The position numbers were made by a program, and so were the translations under genes. From contig CAIWHP010000200.1 in the NCBI GenBank assembly GCA_903912445.1, positions 1 through 45,366 of the forward strand: a stretch of 45,366 nt of DNA, read 5' to 3'. This document shows, one piece after another, positions 15,898 through 25,305 of the stretch (position 1 is the stretch's first letter; every line of letters starts with the position of its first letter). The notes beneath the pieces were generated by a model that worked only from the letters and a program-made list of their open reading frames with translations, was not told the origin of the DNA and did no database searches. Origin of the DNA: an uncultured Lentisphaerota bacterium (GTDB lineage Bacteria; Verrucomicrobiota; Kiritimatiellia; CAIQIC01).

Positions 15898-16509
15898 TCA
15901 GAAGTTATAGCGGGCGCCGAGCTCAAGGTTGAAACCGCTGACATCGGTGGGGCGGAGCGGGCCGTCGGACGTCTGGAGCCGGTTCTTGCTCAGGTCCTGT
16001 TGAAAATACAAGGCGGCGAAGAGCGCGCAGTTTTTGGCCACCGCGAAGTCGGCGTCGAGGCCGGCCTGGGCGAAGAAGGTGTCGTCCAAGGTCATGTCCA
16101 CTTCCTGGTTGGCGACGTTCAGGCAGGTGGCGCTGGAGCTGACGAAGGCGTAGCGCAGGCCGAGGTTCACGTTGAGGCGGAACGGGGCCAGATCGACCAT
16201 GTTGCAGGTCAGGTCGGCGCCGACCGGGAACAGGTTGAACGAGCCGGCCGTGCCGGGGGCGACCTGGACGCGGTTATCCTTGACGCCGACGTGCGTGGCG
16301 CCGAGGGCGGCGGTGACGGCCCAGTCGGGCGAGAACCAGTAGCGGTAGTTGATCACGCCACCCATGCCGGTGGCGAAGAGGCCGTCCTGCGGCATAAAGA
16401 CCAGCCCGCCGACGGAGACTTCCTGGTTGTTGGCGGCGGCGGCGGACAGCGGCACGGCGGCGAGCGCGAGGCCCGCGACGGTCAACAGCAATTTGGCAGA
16501 AATCTTCAT
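15898..16509 (-). CDS. Small outer-membrane beta-barrel protein
   Basis: A 203-residue protein with a signal peptide (about 1-26, MKISAKLLLTVAGLALAAVP...). The rest alternates hydrophobic and polar residues in strand-length blocks, such as GGVINYRYWFSPDWAVTAAL and LNVNLGLRYAFV. It ends in ARYNF; the C-terminal Phe is the usual signal for BAM insertion. The size and pattern fit an eight-stranded OmpW/OmpA-type barrel. Two cysteines in the middle (LTCNM and ATCLN) could form a disulfide. The ligand and role are unknown. The start at 16509 has an AAAGGAAA ribosome site, and the gene ends at a strong terminator, so it is probably a single-gene unit. Confidence 0.8.
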   Translation of the reverse strand: MKISAKLLLTVAGLALAAVPLSAAAANNQEVSVGGLVFMPQDGLFATGMGGVINYRYWFSPDWAVTAALGATHVGVKDNRVQVAPGTAGSFNLFPVGADLTCNMVDLAPFRLNVNLGLRYAFVSSSATCLNVANQEVDMTLDDTFFAQAGLDADFAVAKNCALFAALYFQQDLSKNRLQTSDGPLRPTDVSGFNLELGARYNF

Positions 16510-16582
16510 GGCGTTTCCTTTGGTTGTAAAAGCGGGCGCATCCTAGCGCATCGTCGCGGCGCTGACAACGGGTTTCGGGTCC

Positions 16583-18565
16583 TCACTTCTCGATGCGGAT
16601 GGGCAGGACGAGGAACGGGATGCCGAGCAGGTGCAGGCGGCGCTGGATGGAGAAGACGATGAAGTTGTAGAACCAGCGCGCGAGCAGGTTCTCCTCGGGG
16701 AACACGAGCTGGCCGCCGAAAAACACGGCGTTGGGATAGCGCGCGGTGATCTGCGGCGCGAGGCGCTCGATCTCGTCGGCGACGTCCTGGCTGACCGCGC
16801 CGAACGCTTCGGCGGCGAAATGCTGGCTGCGGGCGAAGCTCACATACCGGTCGAGCTCGACCTGCACGGTCTCCCGCAGGCGCTCGGCCTCGTTGACGCC
16901 CTTGAAGTTGCCGACATCGATCACGCCCACCTGCACGAACACGAACCGGCGGAAGGTGTTGCTGAAGAGCCGCACGACCGTGAAGAAGGTGTGCAGGCCG
17001 AGGCCGTTGAAACCGCTGACGAGGATCACGGCGGTCTTGGCGTTGGCCTCACAGGCGGGCGCGGGTGCCGCGGACGCCTGGGCCAGCGCCGTATCGGCCG
17101 CCGCGACGAGCTCGTTGAGGCGGGTCAGGTGCTGGGCGGTCACGCGGTAATAGCGCCGGATGAGATGCGTCACGCCGACGAGCAGCCCCGTGAGCGCCAG
17201 CGTGATCCAGCCGCCGTCGTGAAATTTGGTGATCGTCATCATCAGCAGGATGGCGCTGGTCACCAGCAAACCCAGCCCGTTGATGTACAGGTTCCGGCGC
17301 CAGCGCGGCTCCGTGGCCCGAACCTGCCACCAGTGGCGCACCATGCCCAGCTGGGCGAGCACAAAGGTGATGAAGACGTTGATGCTGTAGAGGACCACGA
17401 GCATCGTCACCGAGCCGCCGGTGGCCCAGAGCACGAGCAGCGCCGCGCCGCTCATCAGCAACACGCCGTTGCGCGTGACGAGATGGTCGGAGAGCGTGGC
17501 GAAGAAGGAGGGTGCGCAACGGTCCAGCGCCATGTAGGCCAGCACCCGCGGGCCGCCGAGAAAGCCGGTTTGCGCCGCGATGATCAGGATGACCGTTTCG
17601 GTAGCCAGCGTGACGAAGATGAAGGTTTGCCCCACGCCCGCCGGCCAGGCGGCGGTCAGCTTCTCCAGCAGCACGGCGTTGAGGGTTTTGCCGGGGACGT
17701 GGTGGACGTCGCACAGCCAGTAGGCGGTCAGCAGGCCCAGGGCCATGAAGGCCAGCGAGATCATCATGTAGCGCATGGTGACGCGCGCCGTCTGCACCCG
17801 CGGCTCGCGCAGGATGGGCAGGGCGTCGCTGACGGCTTCGATGCCGGTATAGGTGCCGGCGCCCATGCCGTAGGCGCGCACCAGCAGCGCCAGCATGCCG
17901 AACAGGCCGACCTGCGCGTGGAGCGCGCTGGCCTCCGTCTTGGCCTGCTGGACCAGCGCACCCATTTGACCGGCGTCGGCGAAGAGCGCCCAGACAATGG
18001 CGAACACATGGGTCAGGACGAACAGCAGGAAGATCGGCACCATCAGCCGCACGCTTTCGCGCACGCCGCGCAGGTTGAGCACCGTCAACACCGCCATACA
18101 GAAGACGATGGCGATGAAGCGCGTCTGGAGCCAGCTCGCCGGCAGGAAGCTGTAGAGCGCATCCGCGCCGCTGGCGATGGAGATGGCGATGGTCAGCACA
18201 TAGTCAATCAGCAGCGCGCTGCCGGAGACCATCCCCAGCGTGGGGGAGAGCAGCTTGTTGGCGACCACGTAGCCGCCCCCGCCCATGGGGAACACCTCGA
18301 TAAGTTTCGTGTAGCTGATGCCGATGATGAACACCGTCAACGCCGTCGCCAGGCCCACCAGCACGCCGAGGTAGCCGTGCTGGCCCAGCGCCTTGAACGC
18401 CTCCTCCGGGCCGTAGCACACCGACGAGAGGCCGTCGGCGCCCAAGCCGACCCACGCGAGGAAGGCGACGAGCGAGAGCTGGTGATAGACGCGCTGGTCA
18501 AGCGGATTGCGCTGGCGACCCAGCAGCAGCGTCTTCAACCGTTCATATCCACGGAGTAAATTCAT
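16583..18565 (-). CDS. APC-superfamily permease with cytosolic C-terminal domain
   Basis: A 660-residue inner-membrane transporter with about twelve membrane segments in residues 30-480 and a soluble C-terminal domain of about 170 residues. The N-terminus (LSSVCYGPEEAF near 47-58, and PMGGGGYVVANKLLS near 93-107) resembles APC permeases related to the KimA potassium importer. The C-terminal domain (AKTAVILVSGFNGLGLHTFF) looks like a regulatory fold placed as in K+ transporters of this type. Substrate could be K+ or an amino acid; the sequence alone does not decide. The ATG at 18565 lacks a strong ribosome site. The gene stands alone, divergent from the AraC pair. Confidence 0.8.
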   Translation of the reverse strand: MNLLRGYERLKTLLLGRQRNPLDQRVYHQLSLVAFLAWVGLGADGLSSVCYGPEEAFKALGQHGYLGVLVGLATALTVFIIGISYTKLIEVFPMGGGGYVVANKLLSPTLGMVSGSALLIDYVLTIAISIASGADALYSFLPASWLQTRFIAIVFCMAVLTVLNLRGVRESVRLMVPIFLLFVLTHVFAIVWALFADAGQMGALVQQAKTEASALHAQVGLFGMLALLVRAYGMGAGTYTGIEAVSDALPILREPRVQTARVTMRYMMISLAFMALGLLTAYWLCDVHHVPGKTLNAVLLEKLTAAWPAGVGQTFIFVTLATETVILIIAAQTGFLGGPRVLAYMALDRCAPSFFATLSDHLVTRNGVLLMSGAALLVLWATGGSVTMLVVLYSINVFITFVLAQLGMVRHWWQVRATEPRWRRNLYINGLGLLVTSAILLMMTITKFHDGGWITLALTGLLVGVTHLIRRYYRVTAQHLTRLNELVAAADTALAQASAAPAPACEANAKTAVILVSGFNGLGLHTFFTVVRLFSNTFRRFVFVQVGVIDVGNFKGVNEAERLRETVQVELDRYVSFARSQHFAAEAFGAVSQDVADEIERLAPQITARYPNAVFFGGQLVFPEENLLARWFYNFIVFSIQRRLHLLGIPFLVLPIRIEK

Positions 18566-18850
18566 AAGGTGGCGGGCGGGACTATAGGCGAAAGTGCCGT
18601 GGGCGCAAAGCTCCGAGTGCCCCCCCCCTCTTTCCCGCCTCCGCCAGGGCTCCCCGGCAGGGGTTGCCCAACCCCTCCGGCCGTGGGCAGATTTTCGCCC
18701 CGCGCCCGTCTGCGTTGGCCGGGGTCATGTTTTCATAAAGTGGTCAGGGGAAGCTGCGTAGGCCGATGAGAATGTAATTTGAAAATTAAGAAAAGGCTTG
18801 CTGGCGGTCAGGTCCCGCGACATTAATGGTGCGGGTGAGGAGGCAGGGTT

Positions 18851-20017
18851 ATGGAGAGGCTGCTGTTTGTCGGTCCCGTGGAGAAGTACTTTGTCAGGGA
18901 GATGCTGCGCGGCTTGGCGATGGACGCCCGGTTCAGGCAGGCTTGGACCATCCTGACCCAGGCGCCCCCGGGGTCGGCCGCCGCCTGGCAGGCCCTCCTC
19001 CAGCAGGTACAACCCGACGCCATCGTGGCGCACGCCCGTCTGGATCCGGACGAGTACCGGCTGTTGCAGCGCTTGGGCCGGCCGCTGGTTCTGCTCGAGA
19101 CGGCGCAGCCGGCCAGGGCCCTGCGGCTCGCGGTGGATGGCGAGGCCATCGGCCGGCTGGCGGCCGACTATTTTTTGGAACACCACTTTCACGAGTTTGC
19201 CTACGCAGGATATGCCGGGCTGCCGGTCTTCGAGCAGCGCGGCGCCGCGTTCCGGCACCGGCTGGAGCAGGCGGGTTTCCCGGTGCGGACGCTCCGCATC
19301 GATCCGGTGCAGGACACGCTCCTGCCGTACTCTGGCCCCCGGACCCTGCGCCTGGCGACCGAGTTGCGCGGGCTGCCGGCCGCGCCCTGTGCGGTGTTCT
19401 GCGGGAACGATGCGATCGCCGCGCTGCTGCTCGAGCTCTGCCAGCGCGAAGACATTCGCGTCCCGCACGAGCTGGCCGTGCTGGGCGTGAACAACGACAG
19501 CCTGCTCTGCCGCCTCTGCTATCCGCCGCTCTCCAGCATCCGCCTGCCCTACCGCGAGCTGGGCCGGCTGGCCGCGGAGCGGCTCCTGAACTGGCAGCCG
19601 GATTTCGCGCGCGAGGGGCATGTGCTCGTCCTGCCGCCGAACGAAGTGGTCGAGCGGCAGTCCACCAGCCTGCAACGCATCAGTGACCCGGTCGTGCTGC
19701 GCGCGGTGGACTATATGGTGGCGCACCTCGGCGAGGCGTTCCCGATGCAGCAGCTGCGCCAGTGCACGGGGGTCTCGACGCCGACGCTGATGAAGCGCTT
19801 CCGCACGCATCTGCAGATGACGCCCATCGCGCAGCTGCGCCAGCTGCGCATCCAGCAGGCCAAACGGCTCCTGCTCCATCCGCGCAAGGAACTGCGCCAG
19901 GTCGCCCGCGCGTGCGGCTTCCGGCGCACCGAACATTTTTTGGCCACGTTCAAGCAGTTGACGGGGCTCACGGTGACCAGCTACTGCAAACAGCATGGCC
20001 CGGCGCCGGCCCCGTGA
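18851..20017 (+). CDS. AraC-family regulator with LacI-like sensor domain (1)
   Basis: A 388-residue XylR-type regulator. Residues about 1-275 form a LacI/periplasmic-binding sensor without its own HTH: FCGNDAIAALLLELCQREDI, VPHELAVLGVNNDSLLC and LSSIRLPYRELGRLAAERLL are typical. Residues about 283-385 are an AraC double helix-turn-helix (MQQLRQCTGVSTPTLMKRFR; ARACGFRRTEHFLATFKQLT). Such proteins bind a sugar and then activate nearby catabolic genes. The start at 18851 follows GAGGAGG. It is followed 84 nt later by a paralogue with the same architecture. No target gene is obvious: the next plus-strand gene is more than 2 kb away. Confidence 0.92.
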   Translation: MERLLFVGPVEKYFVREMLRGLAMDARFRQAWTILTQAPPGSAAAWQALLQQVQPDAIVAHARLDPDEYRLLQRLGRPLVLLETAQPARALRLAVDGEAIGRLAADYFLEHHFHEFAYAGYAGLPVFEQRGAAFRHRLEQAGFPVRTLRIDPVQDTLLPYSGPRTLRLATELRGLPAAPCAVFCGNDAIAALLLELCQREDIRVPHELAVLGVNNDSLLCRLCYPPLSSIRLPYRELGRLAAERLLNWQPDFAREGHVLVLPPNEVVERQSTSLQRISDPVVLRAVDYMVAHLGEAFPMQQLRQCTGVSTPTLMKRFRTHLQMTPIAQLRQLRIQQAKRLLLHPRKELRQVARACGFRRTEHFLATFKQLTGLTVTSYCKQHGPAPAP

Positions 20018-20101
20018 CGCTGGCCGGCGGCAACGGTCCGTCGCGGTGAGGAGACCCGGGGGTGGTGCGGCCAGCCAGCCCGGGTGGTCGGGGGAGGGTT
20101 T

Positions 20102-21256
20102 ATGAAACGATTGTTGTTCGTCGGATCCGTGGATCGGTTTTGCTGGCGCGAGGTGTTGCGCGGCCTCGCGGACGAGCCGCGGCTGCTTCAGGATTGGATC
20201 GTGCACCCGCACCCTGGCCCGGCCACGCTCGCCGGCTGGCGCGCCCTGTTGCGCGATCAGCAGCCGGATGCGGTGCTGAGCTGCCAACCCCCGGCGAAGC
20301 GCATCCTGCCGGAACTGCAGAAGCGCGGCCTGCCGCTGGTCTTCATCGCCACCCAGGTGGCGCATCCGGCGCCGTGGTTGCTGCTCGACAACGCGGCCAT
20401 CGGCCGGATGGCCGCGGAACATTTCCTCGAACGGCACTTTCAGGAGTTCGCCTACATCGGCTATGCGGATCCGGCCCTCTATCCGCAGCGCGGCGCTGGT
20501 TTTGCGGAGCGGCTGCAGTGGGCGCAATGCCAGCCGCGCCAGCTCCAGCTGGAGCAGGAGCGCCTGCTGCCGAACCGCGCGCAGTGCCCGCAGGTCGTGC
20601 TCGATTTCCTGCGCGCGTTGCCGCGCCCCTGCGCGCTGTTTGCCGCCGACGACGATCTGGCCGCCGTGGTCCTTGAACTCTGCCAGCAGTCCGGGATTGC
20701 TGTGCCGCAGCACCTCGCCGTGCTGGGCACCGGCGACGACAGTCTCGTCTGCCATCTGGCCCACCCCCCGTTGTCGAGCATCCGGCTGCCCTATCGCGAA
20801 CTCGGGCGCCGCGCCGCCGGCCTGCTCCTCGGGTGGCGGCCGACGTTGCCGCAGGAAAGCTACCGCCTCGTGCTGCCGCCCCTGGGGATCACCTTGCGCC
20901 AGTCCACCGCAGTCATGCGGCAGAGCGACCCGCTGGTGGCCAAGGCCGTGCACTACATCGAAGCGAATCTCGCGCAACGCATCACCATCAGCACCCTGCG
21001 CGACCACCTCGGGGTCACCACGCCCATCCTGCTCGCCCATTTCCGCGAGCAGCTGCGCACCACGCCGGCCGCCGAAATGCGCCGCCTGCGCATCGAGCGC
21101 GCCAAGCACTTGCTGGTCACGACCCCGGCGCCGATGAAGACGATCGCCGGCCGCTGCGGCTTCAGTAACATTTTCCACTTCATGACCACCTTCAAGCAGC
21201 TCACCGGCATGTCCGTCTGCGAGTACCGCCGCTCGGCGGCCGAAGCCAGCCCGTGA
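20102..21256 (+). CDS. AraC-family regulator with LacI-like sensor domain (2)
   Basis: A 384-residue paralogue of the preceding gene, sharing the MKRLLFVG-type opening, the LSSIRLPYRELGR segment and the AraC module (ISTLRDHLGVTTPILLAHFR; GRCGFSNIFHFMTTFKQLTG). The sensor halves differ more, for example FAADDDLAAVVLELCQQSG against FCGNDAIAALLLELCQRED, which suggests a different ligand or heteromer formation. The start at 20102 follows a strong GGGGGAGGG ribosome site. The tandem arrangement points to duplication in place. The intervening 84 nt have no obvious promoter, so the two are probably co-transcribed. Confidence 0.92.
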   Translation: MKRLLFVGSVDRFCWREVLRGLADEPRLLQDWIVHPHPGPATLAGWRALLRDQQPDAVLSCQPPAKRILPELQKRGLPLVFIATQVAHPAPWLLLDNAAIGRMAAEHFLERHFQEFAYIGYADPALYPQRGAGFAERLQWAQCQPRQLQLEQERLLPNRAQCPQVVLDFLRALPRPCALFAADDDLAAVVLELCQQSGIAVPQHLAVLGTGDDSLVCHLAHPPLSSIRLPYRELGRRAAGLLLGWRPTLPQESYRLVLPPLGITLRQSTAVMRQSDPLVAKAVHYIEANLAQRITISTLRDHLGVTTPILLAHFREQLRTTPAAEMRRLRIERAKHLLVTTPAPMKTIAGRCGFSNIFHFMTTFKQLTGMSVCEYRRSAAEASP

Positions 21257-21399
21257 AGGCCGGCCCGGCTCAGCAAACCGCCTGGCTCTTTTCGCGGCAC
21301 AACATGCTACAGTGGAAGCGGCGTCTCCCCGCTTGCGGTTGACCATGCGGCGGGACACCGCGCCTACGCGGCTGGCTTGTGTTCTGCGCGTCGGCGCGG

Positions 21400-21798
21400 T
21401 CAGAAGCCGCGGTAATCGCGGTAGGTCTTCTCGACCGACGGCGGCTCGAGCGGGAAGGCGGGCGGCGGCGGGTCGGGCAGGGGAACGGGCACACGATAGG
21501 TCCAGCCGCAGGCCGGGCAGTGGGTGGCTCCGGCGGGGATGTTGGCGCCGCACGGCACGCAGAGGCTGGACTCGCGCGTGTCATCGGGCGGGGTCAGCTC
21601 GGGCAGGGCCGGTTCGGGCGTGGGCGTGATGTTGGCCGGCCGGTCAGCAAAGGCCAGGTAGGCGAGGAACACCACGTTGACCAAGGGGATGAAGAACAGC
21701 ACACAGAGGAAGCCCGGTAGGCCCAGCTTTTCCACGATGCGCCAGAGGCACCACGCCACCAGCACCAGCAGGAGCAGCGACGGCAGCATCAACCACAT
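21400..21798 (-). CDS. Membrane protein with zinc ribbon
   Basis: A 132-residue protein with two hydrophobic helices (about 3-20 and 27-49) and a cytosolic tail with a zinc-ribbon CVPC-x10-CPAC arrangement (CVPCGANIPAGATHCPACGW, residues 80-99). The rest of the tail is proline-rich and ends in YRDYRGF. The function is unknown; zinc-ribbon membrane proteins of this size often belong to envelope or secretion-related families, but nothing here decides. Its start overlaps the end of the thioesterase gene by 10 nt (21789-21798), so the two are translationally coupled. Confidence 0.72.
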   Translation of the reverse strand: MWLMLPSLLLLVLVAWCLWRIVEKLGLPGFLCVLFFIPLVNVVFLAYLAFADRPANITPTPEPALPELTPPDDTRESSLCVPCGANIPAGATHCPACGWTYRVPVPLPDPPPPAFPLEPPSVEKTYRDYRGF

Positions 21799-22247
21799 GG
21801 GCGGACCTCCGGGGCGGCAGCGGACGGGGCACAGGCGCGCAGAAACGGCTCCGGCGCTCGCACGGGCCGGCCGCGCGCATAGTCGAAACAGACGATCCCG
21901 GTCTTGGCGCGCGCAATCTCCACGCCATCGGCCGGGCGCGTCAGACGATAGACGAAGTCGCAGCCGAGCGCGCCGACGTCCTGCGCGGCGATTTCGCAGC
22001 GCAGCAGGTCGCCCTGCCTGGCCTGGGCCTTGAAGACGATGACCGCGTCGGTCATGATCAGCCCGCAGCCGCCGACGTCCACCTCGCTCAGGCCGTGGCT
22101 CTGGAGGAAGCGGACGCGCGTCTCGTGCAGGAACGCCAGGACGGCATCGTTGCCCAGGTGCTGGCCGTAGTTGATGTCCGTGATGCGCACGGGCAGTTCG
22201 GTGGCAAAGGCGAACTGTTCCGGCAGATCGAGTTTGATGCGGGCCAT
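21789..22247 (-). CDS. Hot-dog fold acyl-CoA thioesterase
   Basis: A 152-residue 4HBT/YbgC-like thioesterase, which would hydrolyse acyl-CoA thioesters in the cytoplasm. Recognisable features are the RITDINYGQHLGNDAVLAFL helix region (residues 21-40), where the Asp-Ile-Asn-Tyr-Gly-Gln-His segment parallels the D-x-x-x-H active site of the family, and the later strands FKAQARQGDLLRCEIAAQDV and ARAKTGIVCFDY. The C-terminal tail (APSAAAPEVRPCG) is disordered. The ATG at 22247 is close to the divergent FAD protein gene. The chain length of the substrate cannot be told from the sequence. Confidence 0.85.
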   Translation of the reverse strand: MARIKLDLPEQFAFATELPVRITDINYGQHLGNDAVLAFLHETRVRFLQSHGLSEVDVGGCGLIMTDAVIVFKAQARQGDLLRCEIAAQDVGALGCDFVYRLTRPADGVEIARAKTGIVCFDYARGRPVRAPEPFLRACAPSAAAPEVRPCG

Positions 22248-22407
22248 AATCGTTTCCGGCTGAAAGCAGGGCCAGTTTACACAGATATATTTAAATGAAA
22301 AGCGCGTCCTTTGCGGACCGCTGCGTTTGTGCGTGACGGCTGAAGCTCACGAAAAATATCGCCGGGCCGGCTGCGTTCTGTGAGGATGACGGCGCGGGGA
22401 GACACAT

Positions 22408-25305
22408 ATGCTGAAAAATATCTGGCGGTGGAGTGGCGTGCTGCTGGCGGGCGCGGCAATGGCGGCGGAGCCGGCGGCGCTGCAGGAAACGGCGCGGGAG
22501 ATCCCGGTCGCGGCGCAGGTGGATGTGGTGGTCGTCGGCGGCAGCAGCGCGGCCTGCGCGGCGGCGGCCGAGGCCGCGCTGGCCGGCGCCAAGGTTTACC
22601 TGATCGCGCCGCGACCCTACCTCGGCGACGACCTCGCCGGCCGGCTGCGGCTCTGGCTCGAAGCCAAGGGCGCGGCCAAGGGTACGCCCGCCGAGTGCAT
22701 CTGGGGCGAGGACAACTTCGCGACGCCGGCGCAGATCAAGACCGCGCTCTCCACGCTGCTGGCGAAAAGCAAAGTGCAGGTACTCTTCGGCTGTTATCCC
22801 TCCGATATCGTCACCGGCAGCGACGGCAAGCTTGCCGGTGTGGTGATGGCGAACCGCTCCGGTCGGCAGGCCCTCCTCGCGAAAGTGATCGTAGACGCAA
22901 GCGAACATGCGGTCGTCGCGCGGCTCGCGGGCGCCAAGTTCCATCCGTTCACACCCGGCCCGGTCACCGTCCGCTGGGTGGCCATCAACGATGAGGCGGA
23001 CAAAGGCGCGACGCTCAAGGCCGGGCTGACGCTCGCGGTGCCGGCGAAGGTCATGGACTTCACCGGCCGGAAAGCGACGGCACAGAAGGCCTTCTGGCGC
23101 GAATATGTGACGCCGCTCAATCTGCCCGCCGATGACTTCGCCGCATGGAACGCGCTGGAGCAGCAGGCGCGCAGCATCACCGGCCCGGCCAATCCAATGC
23201 AATCGGCCGACGCGCCCTTCGTAATTCCGACCGCGGCGGTGATCTGCCAGCAGCCGGCAGCAGAGGGCACGACCAAGCGCGCACTGGAAACCTTCCAACC
23301 CGTTGGCGTCGAGCGGTTGTGGATCTTGAGCGCGCGTGCCGACGTGGCGCGTGCCGACGCCGAGCAGCTGCTCGCGCCGGTCGCCTTCATGCAACTCGGC
23401 GCGCAGCTTGGCGCGGCCGCGGCGGCGCAGGCGCAGAAACTTTCCGTGCCCGCCGGCGCGCAGGTCGCCGCGCGGGCGAACGCCGCCGCGCAGGCGGCGG
23501 ATGTACGCGAGCCGCTCAAGGGCCTGCGACCGATACCCGTGGAGCCGTTGATCCCCAGCGTGGCGCGGGCGCTGCCGGTGCTCGGCCAGTTCGAGGTGGT
23601 CGTGGTCGGCGGCGGCACGGCGGGCGCGCCGGCCGGCATCGGCGCCGCGCGGCAGGGCGCCAAGACGCTGGTGATTGAATACCAGCATGGCCTCGGCGGC
23701 GTGGGCACGCTGGGCATGATCGACAAGTTTTGGTACGGCAACCGCGTCGGGTTCACGATGACGATGCCGGAATTCCCGCTGGAGAAGCGCATGGAATGGT
23801 ATCGCCAGGAAGTGCTCAAGGCGGGCGGCACCGTCTGGTTCGATGCGCTCGGTTGCGGCGCGGTGGTCGCGGGTGGCCGCGTCGCCGGCGTGGTGGTGGC
23901 GACGCCGTTCGGCCGCGGCCTCGTGCTGGCGAAGCAGGTGATCGACGGCACCGGCAACGCGGATGTCGCCGACGCGGCGGGCGCCAAGACGGCGTTTGTC
24001 GAGGATCACTTCGCGCTGCAGATGGCACATCGCCCGGCGCGCGCGCTCGGCGCTTCCTATATGAACGGCAACCGCGGCGCGGCGCGCGACGCCGACCCCA
24101 TCCAGGTGACCAAGGCACTGCGTGATCCGCCGGAGATCGATCCCGGCAAGAATCCCAACGTCCTCACCAAGGGCCTCGCCGCGAAGCCGTTCGACCTCGC
24201 CACGCTGCTCGACACGCGCGAGCGCCGCCACATCGTCGGCGACTTCACGCTCGACTGGCTCGACGTGATCAACCGCCGCACGTTCCCCGACTCGATCACG
24301 CTCGGCACCAGCGACTACGACAGCCACGGCTACCAGGTCCATCCCTACTTCATGGTGCGCCCGCCGCGCCCGCCGGAAAATTCCCGGCACCAGTTCTGGG
24401 GCTATCTGCCCTACCGCTGCCTGCTCCCGAGCGGGCTGGATGACCTCCTCGTCATCGGTCTCGGGATGAGCCTGCACCGCGACGCGCTCCCGATCCTGCG
24501 GATGCAGCCCGATCTGCAGAACAGCGGCTATGCCGCCGGCGTCGCCGCGGCGATGGCGGTCAAGGCCGGCTGCACGCCACGGCAGATCGACGTGCGCGCG
24601 CTGCAAAAGCATCTCGTCTCGGTCGGCATTCTCAAGGCCGAGGTGCTCACGCACGAGGACTCCTATCCGTTGGCGACGGAAAAGATCCAGGCGGCGGTCC
24701 GCGGCCTGACCAACGATTTTATGGGCATCGAGGTGGTCATGGCGCGGCCTGACATGGCGCTCCCGCTGCTGCGCCAGGCCTATCAGGACACGACCGGCGC
24801 GGCGAAGTTGACCTACGCCGAGGCGCTCGGCGTGCTGGGCGACGGCACCGCCCTGCCGTTGTTGCTGACCGAGGCCGGGCGGCGCGTGACGCAGAAGGAC
24901 TACGCGACGCAGCACGACAAGGCGGGCAAGGTTGCCCAGCCCGACGACGTGGTGAAGCTGCTTTGGGCGCTCGCCCAGACGCGCGACCGCCGCACCGTGC
25001 CGGTGCTGTGCCAGCTGGCCGAAGGCGCGGGCGCGCAGTTCACCCGCTTCCGCCCCTGCATCGTCGGGCTCGGCGCCATCGGCGATCCCGCCGCCGCGCC
25101 GACGCTCGCCAAGCTGATGCAGCCCGCGCTGGGCAAGCCGGAGCCGAGCATCAACCTGCTCATGCTCGCCTGCGCCCTCTACCGCTGCGGCGACCAGAAC
25201 GGCCTCGCCAAGCAGACGCTGGAAAAAATCGCCGCCAGCCCCAACGGCCCCTTCGCCGAACTCGCGTGGCAGGTGCTCTCCAGCAAACCCGGCGAAAAGC
25301 GCTGA
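22408..25305 (+). CDS. Exported protein with two tandem FAD-dependent oxidoreductase domains
   Basis: A 965-residue protein with a signal peptide (about 1-20). It contains two FAD-dependent oxidoreductase modules. The first has an atypical nucleotide loop, VDVVVVGGSSAAC (residues 38-50), without the last Gly of GxGxxG. The second is canonical, FEVVVVGGGTAGAP (395-408), followed by LGGVGTLGMIDKFWYGN. From about residue 770 the tail reads as HEAT-like helical repeats (LPLLRQAYQ; ALGVLGDGTALPLLL). The layout fits the FAD-dependent oxidoreductases (pfam12831 type) of PVC bacteria, with an added degenerate copy in front. The second domain is probably catalytic and the first structural. The substrate is unknown, possibly a carbohydrate. 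The ribosome site is GGGGAG. Confidence 0.85.
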   Translation: MLKNIWRWSGVLLAGAAMAAEPAALQETAREIPVAAQVDVVVVGGSSAACAAAAEAALAGAKVYLIAPRPYLGDDLAGRLRLWLEAKGAAKGTPAECIWGEDNFATPAQIKTALSTLLAKSKVQVLFGCYPSDIVTGSDGKLAGVVMANRSGRQALLAKVIVDASEHAVVARLAGAKFHPFTPGPVTVRWVAINDEADKGATLKAGLTLAVPAKVMDFTGRKATAQKAFWREYVTPLNLPADDFAAWNALEQQARSITGPANPMQSADAPFVIPTAAVICQQPAAEGTTKRALETFQPVGVERLWILSARADVARADAEQLLAPVAFMQLGAQLGAAAAAQAQKLSVPAGAQVAARANAAAQAADVREPLKGLRPIPVEPLIPSVARALPVLGQFEVVVVGGGTAGAPAGIGAARQGAKTLVIEYQHGLGGVGTLGMIDKFWYGNRVGFTMTMPEFPLEKRMEWYRQEVLKAGGTVWFDALGCGAVVAGGRVAGVVVATPFGRGLVLAKQVIDGTGNADVADAAGAKTAFVEDHFALQMAHRPARALGASYMNGNRGAARDADPIQVTKALRDPPEIDPGKNPNVLTKGLAAKPFDLATLLDTRERRHIVGDFTLDWLDVINRRTFPDSITLGTSDYDSHGYQVHPYFMVRPPRPPENSRHQFWGYLPYRCLLPSGLDDLLVIGLGMSLHRDALPILRMQPDLQNSGYAAGVAAAMAVKAGCTPRQIDVRALQKHLVSVGILKAEVLTHEDSYPLATEKIQAAVRGLTNDFMGIEVVMARPDMALPLLRQAYQDTTGAAKLTYAEALGVLGDGTALPLLLTEAGRRVTQKDYATQHDKAGKVAQPDDVVKLLWALAQTRDRRTVPVLCQLAEGAGAQFTRFRPCIVGLGAIGDPAAAPTLAKLMQPALGKPEPSINLLMLACALYRCGDQNGLAKQTLEKIAASPNGPFAELAWQVLSSKPGEKR

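Noticed and set aside
18655-18680. GGGGTT/AACCCC hairpin between the APC permease and AraC genes as a terminator
   Set aside because: The two genes diverge, so no transcript needs to end there, and no T-tract follows on either strand.
18725-21553. A 942-codon open frame antisense to both AraC regulators
   Set aside because: It runs opposite two clear regulators, is dominated by Arg, Gly and Ala with no domain motif, and is the expected by-product of G+C-rich codon use. The long antisense frames at 22291-24915, 36969-39719 and 39296-41716 were dropped for the same reason.
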